DNA of 21,678 bases from an uncultured Clostridium sp. (GCA_948466265.1 CAOJZU010000024.1:1-21678); one strand, 5' to 3'. Counted from the stretch's first letter, positions 1 through 11,150 are shown. Program-made: numbers and translations. The notes: generated by a model from the sequence alone, not told the origin.

Positions 1-2267
1 TTGGTATTTCTACTGTTTTACCTGATGTGTTTGCCATAAGTCCACGCATACCTGCAATTTGTCTTAACTGATTCATATTTCCGTCTTGCTCCAGATTGTG
101 CCATCATATATATTGGATTTAATTCATCAAAATTATCTTTCATGGCTTCTGTTACATCATCTGTAACTTTTTCCCATATTTTTATTGTAGATTGATATCT
201 CTCTTCATTTGTAATAAGTCCACGTTTGTATTGCTTCATAACATTATCTACTGATTCTTCTGCTTTTTCTAATATTTCAGCTTTAGCCTCTGGCACACTT
301 ACATCTGCAACTGAAACTGTGATTGCTCCTTTTGTTGAGTATTTATATCCAATAGATTTGATATAATCTAAAACTTCTGCTGTTCTTTCAAATCCATGTT
401 TATTAATACATTTTGCAACTATTGTTCCCAAATTTTTCTTTATAACTGGAAAATCAATTTCTAATTTCAATAGATTTTCTTTATTCTCTCTATCTACAAA
501 TCCTAAATCTTGTGGTATTCCTTGATTGTATATTAATCTTCCAACTGTTGTTTCTATTTTTTGTGTTACAATTTCGTCATTTATCTTAGCTGATCTTCTT
601 ATATTAATTTTTGCATGTAATTCTAAGTCTCCATTTTGATATGCAAGTAATGCTTCTTCATCATCTTTGAAGTGCATTCCTTCTCCTTTTTCTCCATCTA
701 CTTGCATTGTTAGATAATAACTTCCTAGTATCATATCTTGTGTTGGTACTGTTACTGGTTTTCCATCTTGTGGTTTAAGAAGATTGTTTACTGAAAGCAT
801 TAAATATCTTGCTTCTGCTTGTGCTTCTGGAGATAATGGAACGTGAACTGCCATTTGATCTCCATCAAAGTCAGCATTGAATGCTGTACAAACTAATGGG
901 TGAAGCTTTATTGCTCTACCTTCTACAAGTACAGGTTCGAATGCCTGAATACCTAATCTATGAAGTGTTGGTGCACGGTTTAATAATACTGGATGGTCTT
1001 TTATAACTTCTTCTAATATATCCCATACCTCTGGTTTTAGTTTTTCTACCATTCTCTTAGCATTTTTAATATTATGTGCTAATCCTCTTTTCACAAGTTC
1101 CTTCATAACAAAAGGTTTAAATAGCTCTACTGCCATTTCCTTTGGAAGTCCGCATTGATACATTTTAAGTTCTGGTCCAACAACGATAACTGAACGTCCT
1201 GAATAGTCAACTCTCTTTCCAAGTAGGTTCTGTCTAAATCTTCCTTGTTTTCCTTTTAGTAAGTCTGAAAGTGATTTTAAAGGTCTGTTTCCAGCTCCTG
1301 TAACTGGTCTTCCACGTCTACCATTATCGATTAAAGCATCCACTGATTCTTGTAGCATTCTTTTTTCATTTCTAACTATTATTTCTGGTGCTCCAAGCTC
1401 TAATAATCTTCTTAATCTGTTATTTCTGTTTATTACTCTTCTATAAAGATCATTTAGGTCTGATGTTGCAAATCTTCCACCATCTAATTGTACCATTGGT
1501 CTTAAGTCTGGTGGTATTACTGGTACAACATTCATTATTACCCATTCAGGTCTGTTCCCTGATAATCTAAATGATTCTACTGTATCTAATCTCTTTACAA
1601 GTTTTATTCTTTTTTGCTCGCTTGATTTTTCTACTTCTTTTTTTATTTTTTCTGATAATTTATCAAGATCAATTTCTTCAAGTAGTTTTCTTATGGCTCC
1701 TGCTCCCATTTCAGCTTTAAATGTCCCTCTACCATATTTTTCTACTGCTTCTCCATATTCTTTTTCTGTTAACACTTGACCTTTTATTAATCCTGAAGTT
1801 CCCTTGTCTGTTACAATATATGAAGCAAAATATATTACTTTTTCTATGCTTCTTGGTGATATGTCAAGTAAAAGTGCTATTCTACTTGGTATTCCTTTAA
1901 AATACCAAATATGAGCAACTGGGGCTGCAAGTTCTATGTGTCCCATTCTCTCTCTTCTTACTTTTGATTTAGTAACTTCTACTCCACATCTATCGCAGAC
2001 AATACCTTTATATCTAACTCTTTTATATTTACCACAGTGACACTCCCAGTCTTTTACTGGTCCAAATATTCTCTCGCAAAATAGACCATCTTTTTCTGGC
2101 TTTAGTGTTCTATAGTTTATTGTTTCAGGCTTTTTTACTTCGCCTTTTGACCATTCTCTGATTTTTTCATCAGATGCAATTCCAATTTTTAATTTGTCAA
2201 ATAATTCTAATTCGTCCACCCTAAAATTAGACCCCCTATAACTATTATTTCTGATCCTTTTATTCAC
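1..2267 (-). CDS. rpoC: DNA-directed RNA polymerase subunit beta' (partial, 3' end outside window; one CGG +1 site)
   Basis: Largest catalytic subunit of RNA polymerase. The visible part covers about the first 755 codons. It shows the N-terminal [14 protein letters not shown] start region, the zinc-binding cysteines of CHCG and CDRCG near residues 75-95, and the Mg-binding catalytic motif NADFDGDQ at residues 464-471. At position 83 an in-frame CGG (after AGA) breaks the frame in the bridge helix. Skipping its C restores [15 protein letters not shown] and then [13 protein letters not shown], the canonical family sequence; without this, translation stops 26 codons after the CGG. The gene follows rpoB by 73 nt. 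The start is uncertain: the GTG at 2267 has a weak ribosome binding site, while a GTG at 2219 ([10 protein letters not shown]) has AGGGGG about 12 nt upstream and fits family length better. Identity is certain; the recoding call rests on the pattern shared with 23 other sites. Confidence 0.96.
80..83 (-). other. CGGA +1 recoding site 1 (rpoC Gly729)
   Basis: AGA CGG A; one extra C. Shift restores the bridge-helix sequence [11 protein letters not shown]. Confidence 0.9.
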
Positions 2268-2340
2268 CTATAAAATAATCCATTGCCTGTTGCAAATTTT
2301 TTGTCTACTTTATAGGCTACTTTAAAAGGATAATATTTAA

Positions 2341-5300
2341 TTAAATTAAATCTTCGTCATTTTCGATATTGTCTTCTGCCAAGTCACTATCAAATATGCT
2401 GTCATCTAATATTTCACTTTTTGATAGTTCTTCATATATTTCATCGTCTGATACATCATCATCTTCCAAGTCATCATCTTCTGTTACTTCTTCAAACCCT
2501 TCTGATAATTCTGCTTCTATTTCCTGAAGTTTTACTTTATCATCTTCTCTTTCTAAGTTGAAATCTATTCCTTCATCGATATTTTCCTTAAGTTCTAGCT
2601 CTTCTCCTGTCTCTGAGTATAATCTTACATCCAATCCTAAACTTTGTAGTTCTTTTATAAGTACTTTAAATCCTGCAGGTACTCCTGGTTCTGGAATGTT
2701 TTCACCTTTTACTATTGCTTCATATGTTTTTATTCTTCCCACTACATCATCTGATTTAACTGTTAACATTTCTTGCAATGTATGTGATGCTCCATATGCT
2801 TCTAGTGCCCAAACTTCCATCTCTCCAAATCTTTGACCACCAAATTGTGCTTTTCCTCCTAGAGGTTGTTGTGTTACTAATGAGTATGGTCCAGTTGAAC
2901 GAGCATGTATCTTGTCGTCTACTAAATGGTGAAGTTTTAACATATACATAACTCCGACTGTAATTGGTTTATCAAATGGATCTCCTGTTCTTCCATCATA
3001 AAGTATTGTTTTTCCATTTGGTGCAAGTCCTGATTTTTCAAGTAACTCTACAATCTCTTCTTCAGTCGCTCCATCAAATACAGGTGTTGCAACTTTAATT
3101 CCAAGCATTCTAGCTGCTGCTCCTAAATGTACCTCTAAAACTTGACCTAAGTTCATACGAGATGGAACACCTAATGGGTTTAGAACTACATCTACTGGGG
3201 TTCCGTCTGGCATAAATGGCATGTCTTCTACTGGTAATATTCTTGATACTACACCTTTGTTTCCATGACGTCCAGCCATTTTATCTCCAACTGATATTTT
3301 TCTTTTTTGTGCTATATAACATCTAATTACTTGGTTTACACCAGGTCCTAATTCATCTGAATTATCTCTTGTAAATACTTTTACATCAACAATTGTTCCT
3401 GATTCTCCATGTGGCACACGAAGTGATGTATCTCTTACTTCCCTAGCTTTTTCACCAAATATTGCACGAAGTAGCCTTTCTTCTGCCGTAAGCTCTGTCT
3501 CTCCTTTTGGAGTAACTTTTCCGAACTAATATATCCCCTGGTCTTACTTCTGCACCTATTCTTATAATTCCATTTTCGTCTAGGTCTTTTAATCCATCTT
3601 CTCCAACGTTTGGTATGTCTCTTGTGATTTCTTCAGGTCCGAAGTTTTGTATCACGGCAATCACATTCATATTCTTCTATATGGATTGATGTATATACAT
3701 CTTCTTTTACTAATCTTTCACTAAGAAGTATAGCATCCTCATAGTTATAACCTTCCCAAGTTGTGAAAGCTATAATTACGTTTTTACCAAGTGCCATTTC
3801 TCCGTTTTTCAGTAGAAGGTCCGTCTGCAATAACATCTCCCTCTTTTACTTTTTCACCTTTTACTACTATTGGTTTTTGGTTTATACATGTTCCACCATT
3901 TGTTCTTTTAAACTTACGTAATTTATAAGTTTCAATCTTTTTATCAGTAGTTTCAAGTACTATTTCATCACCTGTAACTTTTTTAACAATACCATCAGAT
4001 TTTGCAAGTATCATTATTCCTGAGTCTTTTGCAGCTTTGTATTCAATTCCTGTTCCAACTATTGGTGAGTCTGTAATCATAAGCGGAACTGCTTGACGTT
4101 GCATGTTTGCACCCATAAGTGCACGGTTGGCATCGTCATGTTCCAAGAATGGTATCATAGCTGCTCCAACTGATACTAATTGTTTTGGAGATACATCCAT
4201 ATAGTCTACTCTATCACTTGACACCTCTGTTACTTCATCTAAGTATCTAACTTTTATTTTTTGATTTATGAATTTACCATCTTTTCCAATTGGTTCATTT
4301 GCTTGAGCTATAATATGTTCGTCTTCATCATAAGCTGCCATATATACTATTTCGTCTGTTACTTTATGTGTTTTTGGATCTATTTTTCTATATGGTGTTT
4401 CAATAAATCCATAATCATTTATTATAGCAAATGATGATAATGCTGATATTAGTCCTATGTTTGGTCCTTCAGGAGATTCTATTGGACAAAGTCTACCATA
4501 ATGTGTATAATGTACGTCTCTGACTTCGAATCCTGCTCTTTCTCTTGAAAGTCCACCAGGTCCTAATGCTGATATTCTTCTTTTATGTGTAAGCTCAGAT
4601 AATGGATTTGTTTGATCCATAAATTGCGATAATTGTGAGCTTCCAAAGAACTCTCTAATTGATGATGTTATAGGCTTTGTATTTATTAATGTTTGTGGAG
4701 TCACTACATCTAGGTCTTGAACTGTCATTCTTTCTCTAACAACTCTTTCAAGCCTTGTTAGACCAATTCTAAATTGGTTTTGTAATAATTCTCCAACACT
4801 TCTTATACGTCTATTTCCTAAGTGATCTATGTCATCTGTATTTCCTAATTTATGTGCTAAATTTAAAAGATAGTTTACAGAAGCAATTATATCTTCTGTT
4901 GTGATATGTTTTGGTACTAATTCATGTATTCTTTCTTCTATAACTTTTTTTAAGTCTTTTTTGTTTGTATTGTCTAATATATTTTTAAGTACTTCATAGT
5001 TTACTTCTTCTTTAATATTTAAATCGCTTATGTCTATATCAAGAACATTATTAATATCTACTGTACCATTTCCAACTATTCTTACTTTTTTGTCCTCTAC
5101 TTTTACATTTACAACATTTATTCCACTATCTTGTATTTTACGAGCAATCTCTGGGTCTATTGCAGTATCTTTTGAAACTAATACTTCTCCTGTCTCTATG
5201 TCTACTATGTCGTCATATGCAATTTGATTTGCAATTCTTGAGGCTAAGCTTAACTTTTTATTGAATTTATATCTTCCAACTTTTGCTAAGTCATATCTTC

Positions 5301-6081
5301 TTTCATCAAAGAATAATCCATTAAATAAATTTCTTGCAGCATCTACTGATGGCAATTCTCCTGGTCTTAATTTTTTATATATTTCAATTAATGCTTCGTC
5401 TTGTGTTTTTACTGTATCTTTTTGAAGCGTCGCAAGTATTTTTTCATCTTCACCTAATAAATCTATAATTTGTTCATCTGTTGTTAAACCAATTGCTCTT
5501 AAAAGTGTTGTTACTGGTATTCTTCTTGTTCTATCAACTCTTGCATAAAATATATCGTTTGAGTCTGTTTCATATTCTATCCAAGCACCTCTAATTGGCA
5601 TTACTGTAGAAGTATACACTTTCTTTCCTGTTTTGTCGAATTCTTCTGTATAATAGCATCCTGGTGAACGAACTAATTGGCTTACAATAACTCTTTCTGC
5701 ACCATTTATTACAAATGTTCCACTATCTGTCATTATAGGGAAATCACCTAAGTATATTTCTTGCTCTTTTATTTCTCCTGTTTCTCTATTGATTAATCTT
5801 ACTTTTACATGTAGTCTTGAAGAGTATGTTGCGTCTCTTTCTTTTGTCTCTTCTAGTGAGTATTTTGTTTTGTCTTCCATGTAATAATCAAAGAATTCAA
5901 GAACTAAGTTTCCAGAATAATCTATTATTGGTGATATATCTTTTAAAACTTCACCTAATCCTTCTCTTAAAAACCATTCATAAGAGTCTTTTTGTACTTT
6001 AATGAAATTTGGCATTTCAATACTGTCACCAATTTTCGCAAAGGTTTTACGTATGCATTTTTCATGTTTTACATCTTTCAT
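2341..6081 (-). CDS. rpoB: DNA-directed RNA polymerase subunit beta (three CGG +1 sites)
   Basis: Beta subunit of RNA polymerase, 1245 aa once three skipped bases are removed (3741 nt minus 3 is an exact multiple of three). The rifampicin region is visible as [20 protein letters not shown] followed by [11 protein letters not shown]. In-frame CGG codons at 3804, 3641 and 3523 each precede a conserved glycine (residues 760, 814, 853): [29 protein letters not shown] and [15 protein letters not shown]. With standard reading the first gives a stop within about seven codons, so no normal polymerase could be made. The C-terminus ends in a long acidic tail rich in Asp and Glu (from about residue 1165), as in several Clostridia. 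The ATG at 6081 has AAGGAG about 13 nt upstream. It lies about 200 nt behind a strong promoter and immediately before rpoC. Confidence 0.97.
3520..3523 (-). other. CGGA +1 recoding site 2 (rpoB Gly853)
   Basis: GTT CGG A. Shift restores [16 protein letters not shown]. Confidence 0.9.
3638..3641 (-). other. CGGA +1 recoding site 3 (rpoB Gly814)
   Basis: CTT CGG A. Shift restores [16 protein letters not shown]. Confidence 0.9.
3801..3804 (-). other. CGGA +1 recoding site 4 (rpoB Gly760)
   Basis: AAA CGG A. Shift restores [18 protein letters not shown]. Confidence 0.9.
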
Positions 6082-6288
6082 GGATTTGTTTTCACTCCTT
6101 AAATAAAATTATTTTAATTTGTGAAGCTTATAGATAAGAAATTCTTTTTAAAGAAGTCCTTCTTAATTTATACATTTTATTTTGGTAAAACCCATCGCTT
6201 CAAAACAGCTCTTCCCTAAATAAAAGTGGCACAAACTAATTCCTCTTCTTTTTGAATTTAATATATTTTCTGATTACAATAGGTAATT

Positions 6289-6318
6289 ATTATAGCATGT
6301 ACTTATATATCTTGTCAA
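6289..6318 (-). promoter_or_regulatory. sigma-A-type promoter for rpoBC
   Basis: On the minus strand TTGACA (6313-6318) is followed by an 18-nt spacer and TATAAT (6289-6294). This predicts a transcript starting near 6281 with a 5' leader of about 200 nt before rpoB. The leader (6082-6281) holds a small AAGAAG-GA-CTTCTT hairpin near 6150 and no recognisable riboswitch. With the terminator at 6427-6468, this accounts for the roughly 500-nt gap between the lysozyme gene and rpoB. Confidence 0.75.
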
Positions 6319-6426
6319 CCCTTACGGAAGAAATAATTTTAAAATTTTTGTCTGATTTTGGCATAGATGTATATATAAAAATATTATAGCAAAAAATAAT
6401 TGGCTAAAAAATAACCAAATCATATT

Positions 6427-6468
6427 AACAATGTGGGGTGCCCTAAAACAGAAAGCCCCCACATTGTT
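6427..6468. terminator. 12-bp hairpin terminator after the GH25 gene
   Basis: Perfect 12-bp inverted repeat, AACAATGTGGGG (6427-6438) with CCCCACATTGTT (6457-6468), around an 18-nt loop. The T-rich tail is better on the plus strand (TTTTATTTACTTTT) than on the minus strand, although only minus-strand genes flank it. It probably works in both directions and insulates the rpoBC promoter from the upstream operon. Confidence 0.7.
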
Positions 6469-6583
6469 TTATTTACTTTTGTGTCTATAATCTACATTAA
6501 ATAGATCAAAACACCATATTGTTATACTTATTTTATTATATATTTCAATATTATTATACTATTTGTCATAACCATTATGATTT

Positions 6584-8061
6584 TTATTCTATTGAATTAT
6601 CATTGGATTTTGGCTCTTGATTACTTACTATCAAATCTGCTTTTAACGGTGTTTCTGTATCTTCAGTTTCTTCACTTGTTACCTGATCTACTACAGGTTC
6701 TGGATCTTTTGGTTCTACTGGTGTTGGATCTGTTGGAACAATAGGATCTGGCACTGGGACTATTACTTCTACAGTATTTCCATTTTCTTCTTTATCTTTT
6801 GGTAGTTTTTCAACTTCTTTTGTTTCTTTTGTATTACAATTTTTACAAATTCTTGCTTTTAGTCCTTCCTCATCTACTGTTGCAACTTTCTCTATTATCC
6901 ATTCTCCAAATGAATGCCCTGTCTTTTTTAAAGTTTGTGTTATAGTTTCTCCACAACTACATCTTAATGTTCTGCTTCCGATCTTCCGTACATGTTGGTT
7001 TTTTGTCTTCTCCTACTTTTGTAGTATAATTATGAGTGTGTTTTGGCTCTGCTACTGTTCCATATGTAAAATATGCTATGTTCATATCTACTCTTCCTGA
7101 GATTCCTGGCACAGTTCCTGAACTTGTATATTGCCACATATTGAAACTTCCTTTGTAGTCTGTTTCTGCCGTGTAATGTGCTAGCCAAAATTTACATGAA
7201 AAAGAGCTTTTTTGAAATCTATTTGTTATATCTCTTTTATTTGCATATAGCATTGGTTCATATCCTTTAGATTTTACATAGTTTAAAAACATAAGAGCAT
7301 TTTGTGTTCCGTACTTTTCCATCAACATTTACACATCTATTTCTTTGAAATTCTTCAAAATCAAATACTACAGGATATGTAATCCTATATGGAGCAATTT
7401 TGCTTACTACCCATGCCGCTTCTTCTAATGCTTCTGTCTCATTTATAGCTGCTGAATAAAAATATATTCCTACTTTTATACCATTTGCCGCTGCCTGACT
7501 TGCATTTCTTTTAAATTGGCTGTCTTCCATAATTTTACCAGTTTCATAGCCTCTATATCCTACACGAATCATAGCAAAGTCTACTCCACTTGCTTTTACT
7601 CTTGCCCAATCTATTTCGCCTTGGTGTGCAGATACATCTATTCCCATAGATTTTTTTCCTATATTCTCAAACATTTTCTCTACTTCTTCTTGCTTAACTT
7701 CTTCTCCGCCCTTTTCTTTATTTTTCTCAGGGTCTTCAGGAGCATTTGCTGGTGCAACTGTTGACTTTGGAATTGTTACTGTCTTATTTTTATATGTAAC
7801 TTCTTTTGGAGGCGTTTTATCTTCTTCGGGTTCAGGTACTGACTCCTCTGCAGGCTCTTCTTGCTCATTTACTTCTGGTTCTTGTTCTATTTCTTCTATT
7901 ACAGGTGTCTCTTCAGGCTCTGGCTCTACTGCTACTTCCTCACTATAATTTCCCTTAGCCGCAAAAACACAGGTTACAATAGTTAAAGCTATTATTGTAA
8001 CTAATGATACTGCTCCTATTATGATATACTTCTTTTTTAAACTTTTAATAAAATTTATCAT
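6584..8061 (-). CDS. Membrane-anchored GH25 lysozyme/muramidase (two CGG +1 sites)
   Basis: Glycoside hydrolase family 25 muramidase that cleaves the peptidoglycan glycan backbone outside the cell. The product is 491 aa after correction. A basic start and one hydrophobic segment (residues about 11-34) form a membrane anchor or uncleaved signal. A Pro/Glu-rich spacer follows to about 135, then the catalytic domain from MGIDVSAHQG (Asp142) through VVFDFEEF (Asp234, Glu236) to MWQYTSSG and VDMN. The C-terminal part has a CxC/CxxC repeat with GHSFGEW, common in clostridial surface proteins, and a Pro/Glu/Thr-rich tail. In-frame CGG at 7311 (Gly251) interrupts the catalytic barrel and at 6980 (Gly361) the tail; both correct by +1. 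An ACG-GAA eight bases upstream of the second site contains an out-of-phase CGG and is read normally. It starts 25 nt after porB, so it is probably cotranscribed. Confidence 0.9.
6977..6980 (-). other. CGGA +1 recoding site 5 (GH25 Gly361)
   Basis: GAT CGG A. Shift restores TCTEDG-SRTLRCSCGE; an out-of-phase CGG (ACG GAA) sits eight bases upstream. Confidence 0.88.
7308..7311 (-). other. CGGA +1 recoding site 6 (GH25 Gly251)
   Basis: GTA CGG A. Shift joins the two halves of the catalytic domain (VDGKVG-TQNALMFLN). Confidence 0.9.
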
Positions 8062-8086
8062 TTATTTGCCCCTTATTTTTTTATAA

Positions 8087-9041
8087 TTATTCTTTGTTTG
8101 TTATTTCTTCAAGTTTTAGAAGTACTCCCCATCTTTCATCTAATTCTTTTTGGAACTCTTCTATCATCCATTCATTACCTGGTTTAAATAAGTGTTTAAA
8201 TCTTCTTTGAGGCTTTAAAAATTCCTCGATAGGTAATTTCTTTGCTGGTTTATAATTTATCTTGTATTTTCCATCTTCTACTTCATACAAAGGCCAATAG
8301 CAAGTCTCTACTGCAAGTTTATTTATCTGCATTAAGTCTTCTGTAGCATATCCCCATCCTCTTGGGCATGGTGCAAGTACATTTAGGAATGCTGCACCTT
8401 TTGTATATATTGCCTTTTCTGATTTTTCATATAAATCTTTAAAGTTTGCTGTAGCTATACTTTGTGCTACATATGGTATATGATGATTTGCTATTACTTC
8501 TGTTAGATCTTTTCTTGGCTGCATCTTTCCTGGTATTTTTGTTCCTGCAGGTGATGTTGTTGTATCTGCAAAATGTGGTGTTGCAGATGAACGTTGTATT
8601 CCTGTATTCATATACGCTCCATTATCATAGCATACATATACCATGTCATGGCCTCTTTCCATTGCTCCTGATAAGCTTTGAAGACCTATATCATATGTTC
8701 CTCCGGTCTCCCCCAAATGCTATAAACTTTGTGTCTTTATCTTCAGCTAATTTCCCCTGAGCTTTCATTGACTTATATGCAGCTTCAACTCCTGATAAAG
8801 TTGCTCCTGCACATTCAAATGCTGTATGTATAAATGAATCTGACCATGATGTATATGGATACATAAATGTAGATACTTCCATACATCCTGTTGCTCCACA
8901 TATTACTGCATTATCTTCTGGTTTTAATCCTCTTAAAACCATACGTGCCACTGGTGGTGCTCCGCATCCTGCACACATTCTATGTCCTGATAAAAATCTT
9001 GAAGGCTTATTTGCCACTATTTCTTTTACATTATATGCCAT
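8087..9041 (-). CDS. porB: 2-oxoacid:ferredoxin oxidoreductase, beta subunit (one CGG +1 site)
   Basis: Thiamine-diphosphate-binding beta subunit of a four-subunit pyruvate:ferredoxin oxidoreductase type enzyme, 317 aa after correction. N-terminal MCAGCGAPP supplies cysteines typical of the iron-sulfur site. The TPP/Mg motif is FGGDGGTYDIG (residues 109-119), with NGAYMNTG as its second half. The in-frame CGG at 8705 encodes the second glycine of this GDG motif (Gly113), so the cofactor site exists only if CGGA is read with a +1 shift. The ATG shares its A with the porA stop (TAATG), indicating translational coupling. Pyruvate is the likeliest substrate, but related 2-oxoacids cannot be excluded from sequence alone. 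Confidence 0.93.
8702..8705 (-). other. CGGA +1 recoding site 7 (porB Gly113)
   Basis: GAC CGG A. Shift restores the TPP-binding GGD-G-GTYDIG motif. Confidence 0.9.
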
Positions 9042-10229
9042 TATTTTTCCCTCCTTACACCGAAATACCTATAAGGATTACCAATATCTCCTGTTTTTGC
9101 AATTTCTATTAAGTCATTATATACTCCTTCTATATCATAAGATGTAGTATCTCTTCCACCTATTCCATAGATATAGTTTACAGCTTTTGTGTTTACATTA
9201 TTTAAGAACATTGCTGATGTAACATCTGTAAATAGTGCTCCCCCTGAGCCATTTGTGCTATCTGCTTTATCTAAAACAGCAACTGCCTTTGCTTTTGATA
9301 AAGCTTTTGCGATTTCTTCTGCAGGGAAAGGTCTAAACATTCTTAGTTTTACAAGTCCTGCTTTTATTCCTTTTTCTCTTAAATTATCTACTACAAATTT
9401 TGTTGTTCCTGCTGTTGAATTCATACAAACAACTACAATCTCTGCATCTTCCATTTTATACTCTTCAAAGAAAGAATATTTTCTTCCTGTCATTTTTTCA
9501 AATTCTCTTGAAACTTCTTCTACGACTTTTTTTGCATTTCGCATTGCATTTGCTTGCTGATATTTATGTTCAAAAAGATAGCTTTGTACATCTAATGGTC
9601 CCATTGCCATAGCTTCTTTATCATTTAATAAATAATGCTCTGGTTTATATTTCCCTACAAATTCTTTTACTTTTTCGTCTTCTATTAATTCTATATTTTC
9701 AATTGAGTGTGATGTTATGAAACCATCTTGGCATACCATAAGTGGTAGCATTACATCTTTATGCTCTGCTATTCTATGTGCCATTATTAAATTATCATAT
9801 GCTTCCTGATTATTTTCTGAAAATAACATTATCCATCCGCTGTCTCTAACTCCGTAAGCGTCTGAATGATCATTATGTATGTTTAATGGCCCTGACACTG
9901 CCCTATTTACAAGTGACATTACTATTGGAAGTCTCATACTTGCTGCAATATATATCATTTCCCACATTAGTGATAATCCATTTGCTGATGTTGCTGTCAT
10001 TGCTCTAGCTCCGAGCTGCTTCTGCTCCTATACATGCACTCATTGCACTATGTTCACTTTCTACTGCCACAAATTCTGTATCAACTGTCCCATTACTTAC
10101 AAATGTTGAAAAATATTGTGGTATCTCTGTTGATGGTGTTATTGGAAATGCAGCTACAACATCTGGATTTATTTGTTTCATTGCAGTTGCTGCTGCTTCG
10201 TTTCCACTTAGTCTTTCTCTTATTGACAT
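9041..10229 (-). CDS. porA: 2-oxoacid:ferredoxin oxidoreductase, alpha subunit (one CGG +1 site)
   Basis: Alpha subunit of the same complex, 395 aa after correction. It begins with a typical LSGNEAAATAMKQINPDVVA and AAFPITPSTEIPQYF, then ESEHSAMSACIGAEAAGARA and TATSANGLSLMWEM, the pyrimidine-binding domain of the TPP enzyme. The C-terminal half (from about residue 210) is the transketolase C-terminal-like domain with RMFRPFPAEEI. The in-frame CGG at 10013 (after GCT) codes for Gly73; in the zero frame a stop follows two codons later, leaving only a 73-residue stub. It starts 17 nt after porD with a GGGGGAG ribosome binding site and overlaps porB by one base. Confidence 0.94.
10010..10013 (-). 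other. CGGA +1 recoding site 8 (porA Gly73)
   Basis: GCT CGG A. Shift restores GAEAAG-ARAMTATSANG. Confidence 0.9.
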
Positions 10230-10246
10230 TATCTTCTCCCCCTTTT

Positions 10247-10531
10247 TTATTCCATTTCAATTGCGCCAAAAGGACAAACCTTTGCACAAACTCCACAACC
10301 TTTACAATAGTCATAGTTAAAGTCTTCTCTTTTTTGTTCTTTATTTACTGGTATTGCGTCATCTGGACAAACTGGAAAACATAGCCCACATTGTTTACAT
10401 TTTTCACTTAAGAATATTGGTCTTGTAGACCTCCAATCTCCTGTTTTGAATTCTAATGAATTTCCTGCCTCATATATATTACCTGCAACTGTCATTTCTT
10501 CTGCTTTTGAATTTGGTGTAATCTTTCCCAT
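10247..10531 (-). CDS. porD: 2-oxoacid:ferredoxin oxidoreductase, delta (ferredoxin) subunit
   Basis: Small electron-transfer subunit, 94 aa, with two [4Fe-4S] motifs: CKQCGLCFPVCP and CKGCGVCAKVCP. These pass electrons from the TPP centre to external ferredoxin. The ATG at 10531 (MGKITPNSKAEEMTV) is chosen because AAAGGAG lies 7 nt upstream; an ATG at 10567 lies inside porG and adds a non-family extension. It contains no in-frame CGG and is one of seven genes here that read straight through. It begins 16 nt after the corrected porG stop. Confidence 0.95.
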   Translation of the reverse strand: MGKITPNSKAEEMTVAGNIYEAGNSLEFKTGDWRSTRPIFLSEKCKQCGLCFPVCPDDAIPVNKEQKREDFNYDYCKGCGVCAKVCPFGAIEME

Positions 10532-10547
10532 AATTTCTCCTTTCTTT

Positions 10548-11119
10548 CTATATCTTCTTGACTTCATTTAAAGCCATTTTTAACGCATTCATATTTCCTT
10601 CTATTACCTCAGGTTTTTTTGCAAATTTATGCTTAAATGAGCCTTCCATATCACCGAATTAATTCTTCATCTGTCATAATACCGGCTTACTTTTACAATA
10701 GCTGCAAGCATTGGTGTATTTGGGAAATATTTACCTAAAGTTTGGGTCGAAATTTTTCTAGCATCTACTTTATAAATATTACCTTTATATCCTTTTAATT
10801 TTGATTTGATTTCTTCCGCTTCTTTTGTAGTATTTATAACTATTCCGCCACTTTCTTTTAGTCCTGCTGTAACATCTACTGAATCTAATAATGTATCATC
10901 TACAACTACTACATAATCTGGTTCGTAAATGTTACTATGTATTGTTATTTCTGTATCACTTATTCTGTTATATGCTGTTATTGGAGCTCCCATTCTCTCT
11001 GGTCCATATTCTGGGAACCCTTGAATATACTTTCCTGTATTAAATGCTGCATCTGCAAGTAGAAGCGATGCTGTTTTTGCTCCTTGGCCTCCTCTTCCAT
11101 GCCATCTAATTTCTATCAT
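10548..11119 (-). CDS. porG: 2-oxoacid:ferredoxin oxidoreductase, gamma subunit (two CGG +1 sites)
   Basis: Gamma subunit of the complex, 189 aa after correction. The start IEIRWHGRGGQGAKTASLLL is diagnostic, followed by GFPEYGPERMGAPI. Two in-frame CGGT sites near the C-terminus (10684, Gly146, VKVSG-IMTDEE; 10656, Gly155, EELIG-DMEGSF) lie only 27 coding bases apart. Both must be shifted to reach the family-like tail, which ends at TAG 10548-10550. Zero-frame reading stops four codons after the first. It leads the por genes and lies 31 nt after the thioesterase gene. Confidence 0.92.
10653..10656 (-). other. CGGT +1 recoding site 9 (porG Gly155)
   Basis: ATT CGG T. Shift restores DEELIG-DMEGSF; fourth base is T. 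Confidence 0.87.
10681..10684 (-). other. CGGT +1 recoding site 10 (porG Gly146)
   Basis: AGC CGG T. Shift restores VKVSG-IMTDEEL; fourth base is T. Confidence 0.87.
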
Positions 11120-11150
11120 GTAATTTACCTCTCTTTCCTTTTAAAATATA

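Noticed and set aside
3638..3641. prfB-like programmed frameshift driven by a slippery CTT and upstream Shine-Dalgarno
   Set aside because: CTT precedes only 4 of 24 sites, the preceding codons are diverse, and I see no consistent Shine-Dalgarno-like sequence just upstream.
3452..3836. Separate small genes inside rpoB
   Set aside because: Their translations are consecutive pieces of RpoB that join exactly at CGG sites.
10034..10384. Plus-strand reading frames opposite porA/porD and other long antisense frames
   Set aside because: They mirror codon usage of real minus-strand genes, lack ribosome binding sites and resemble no protein family.
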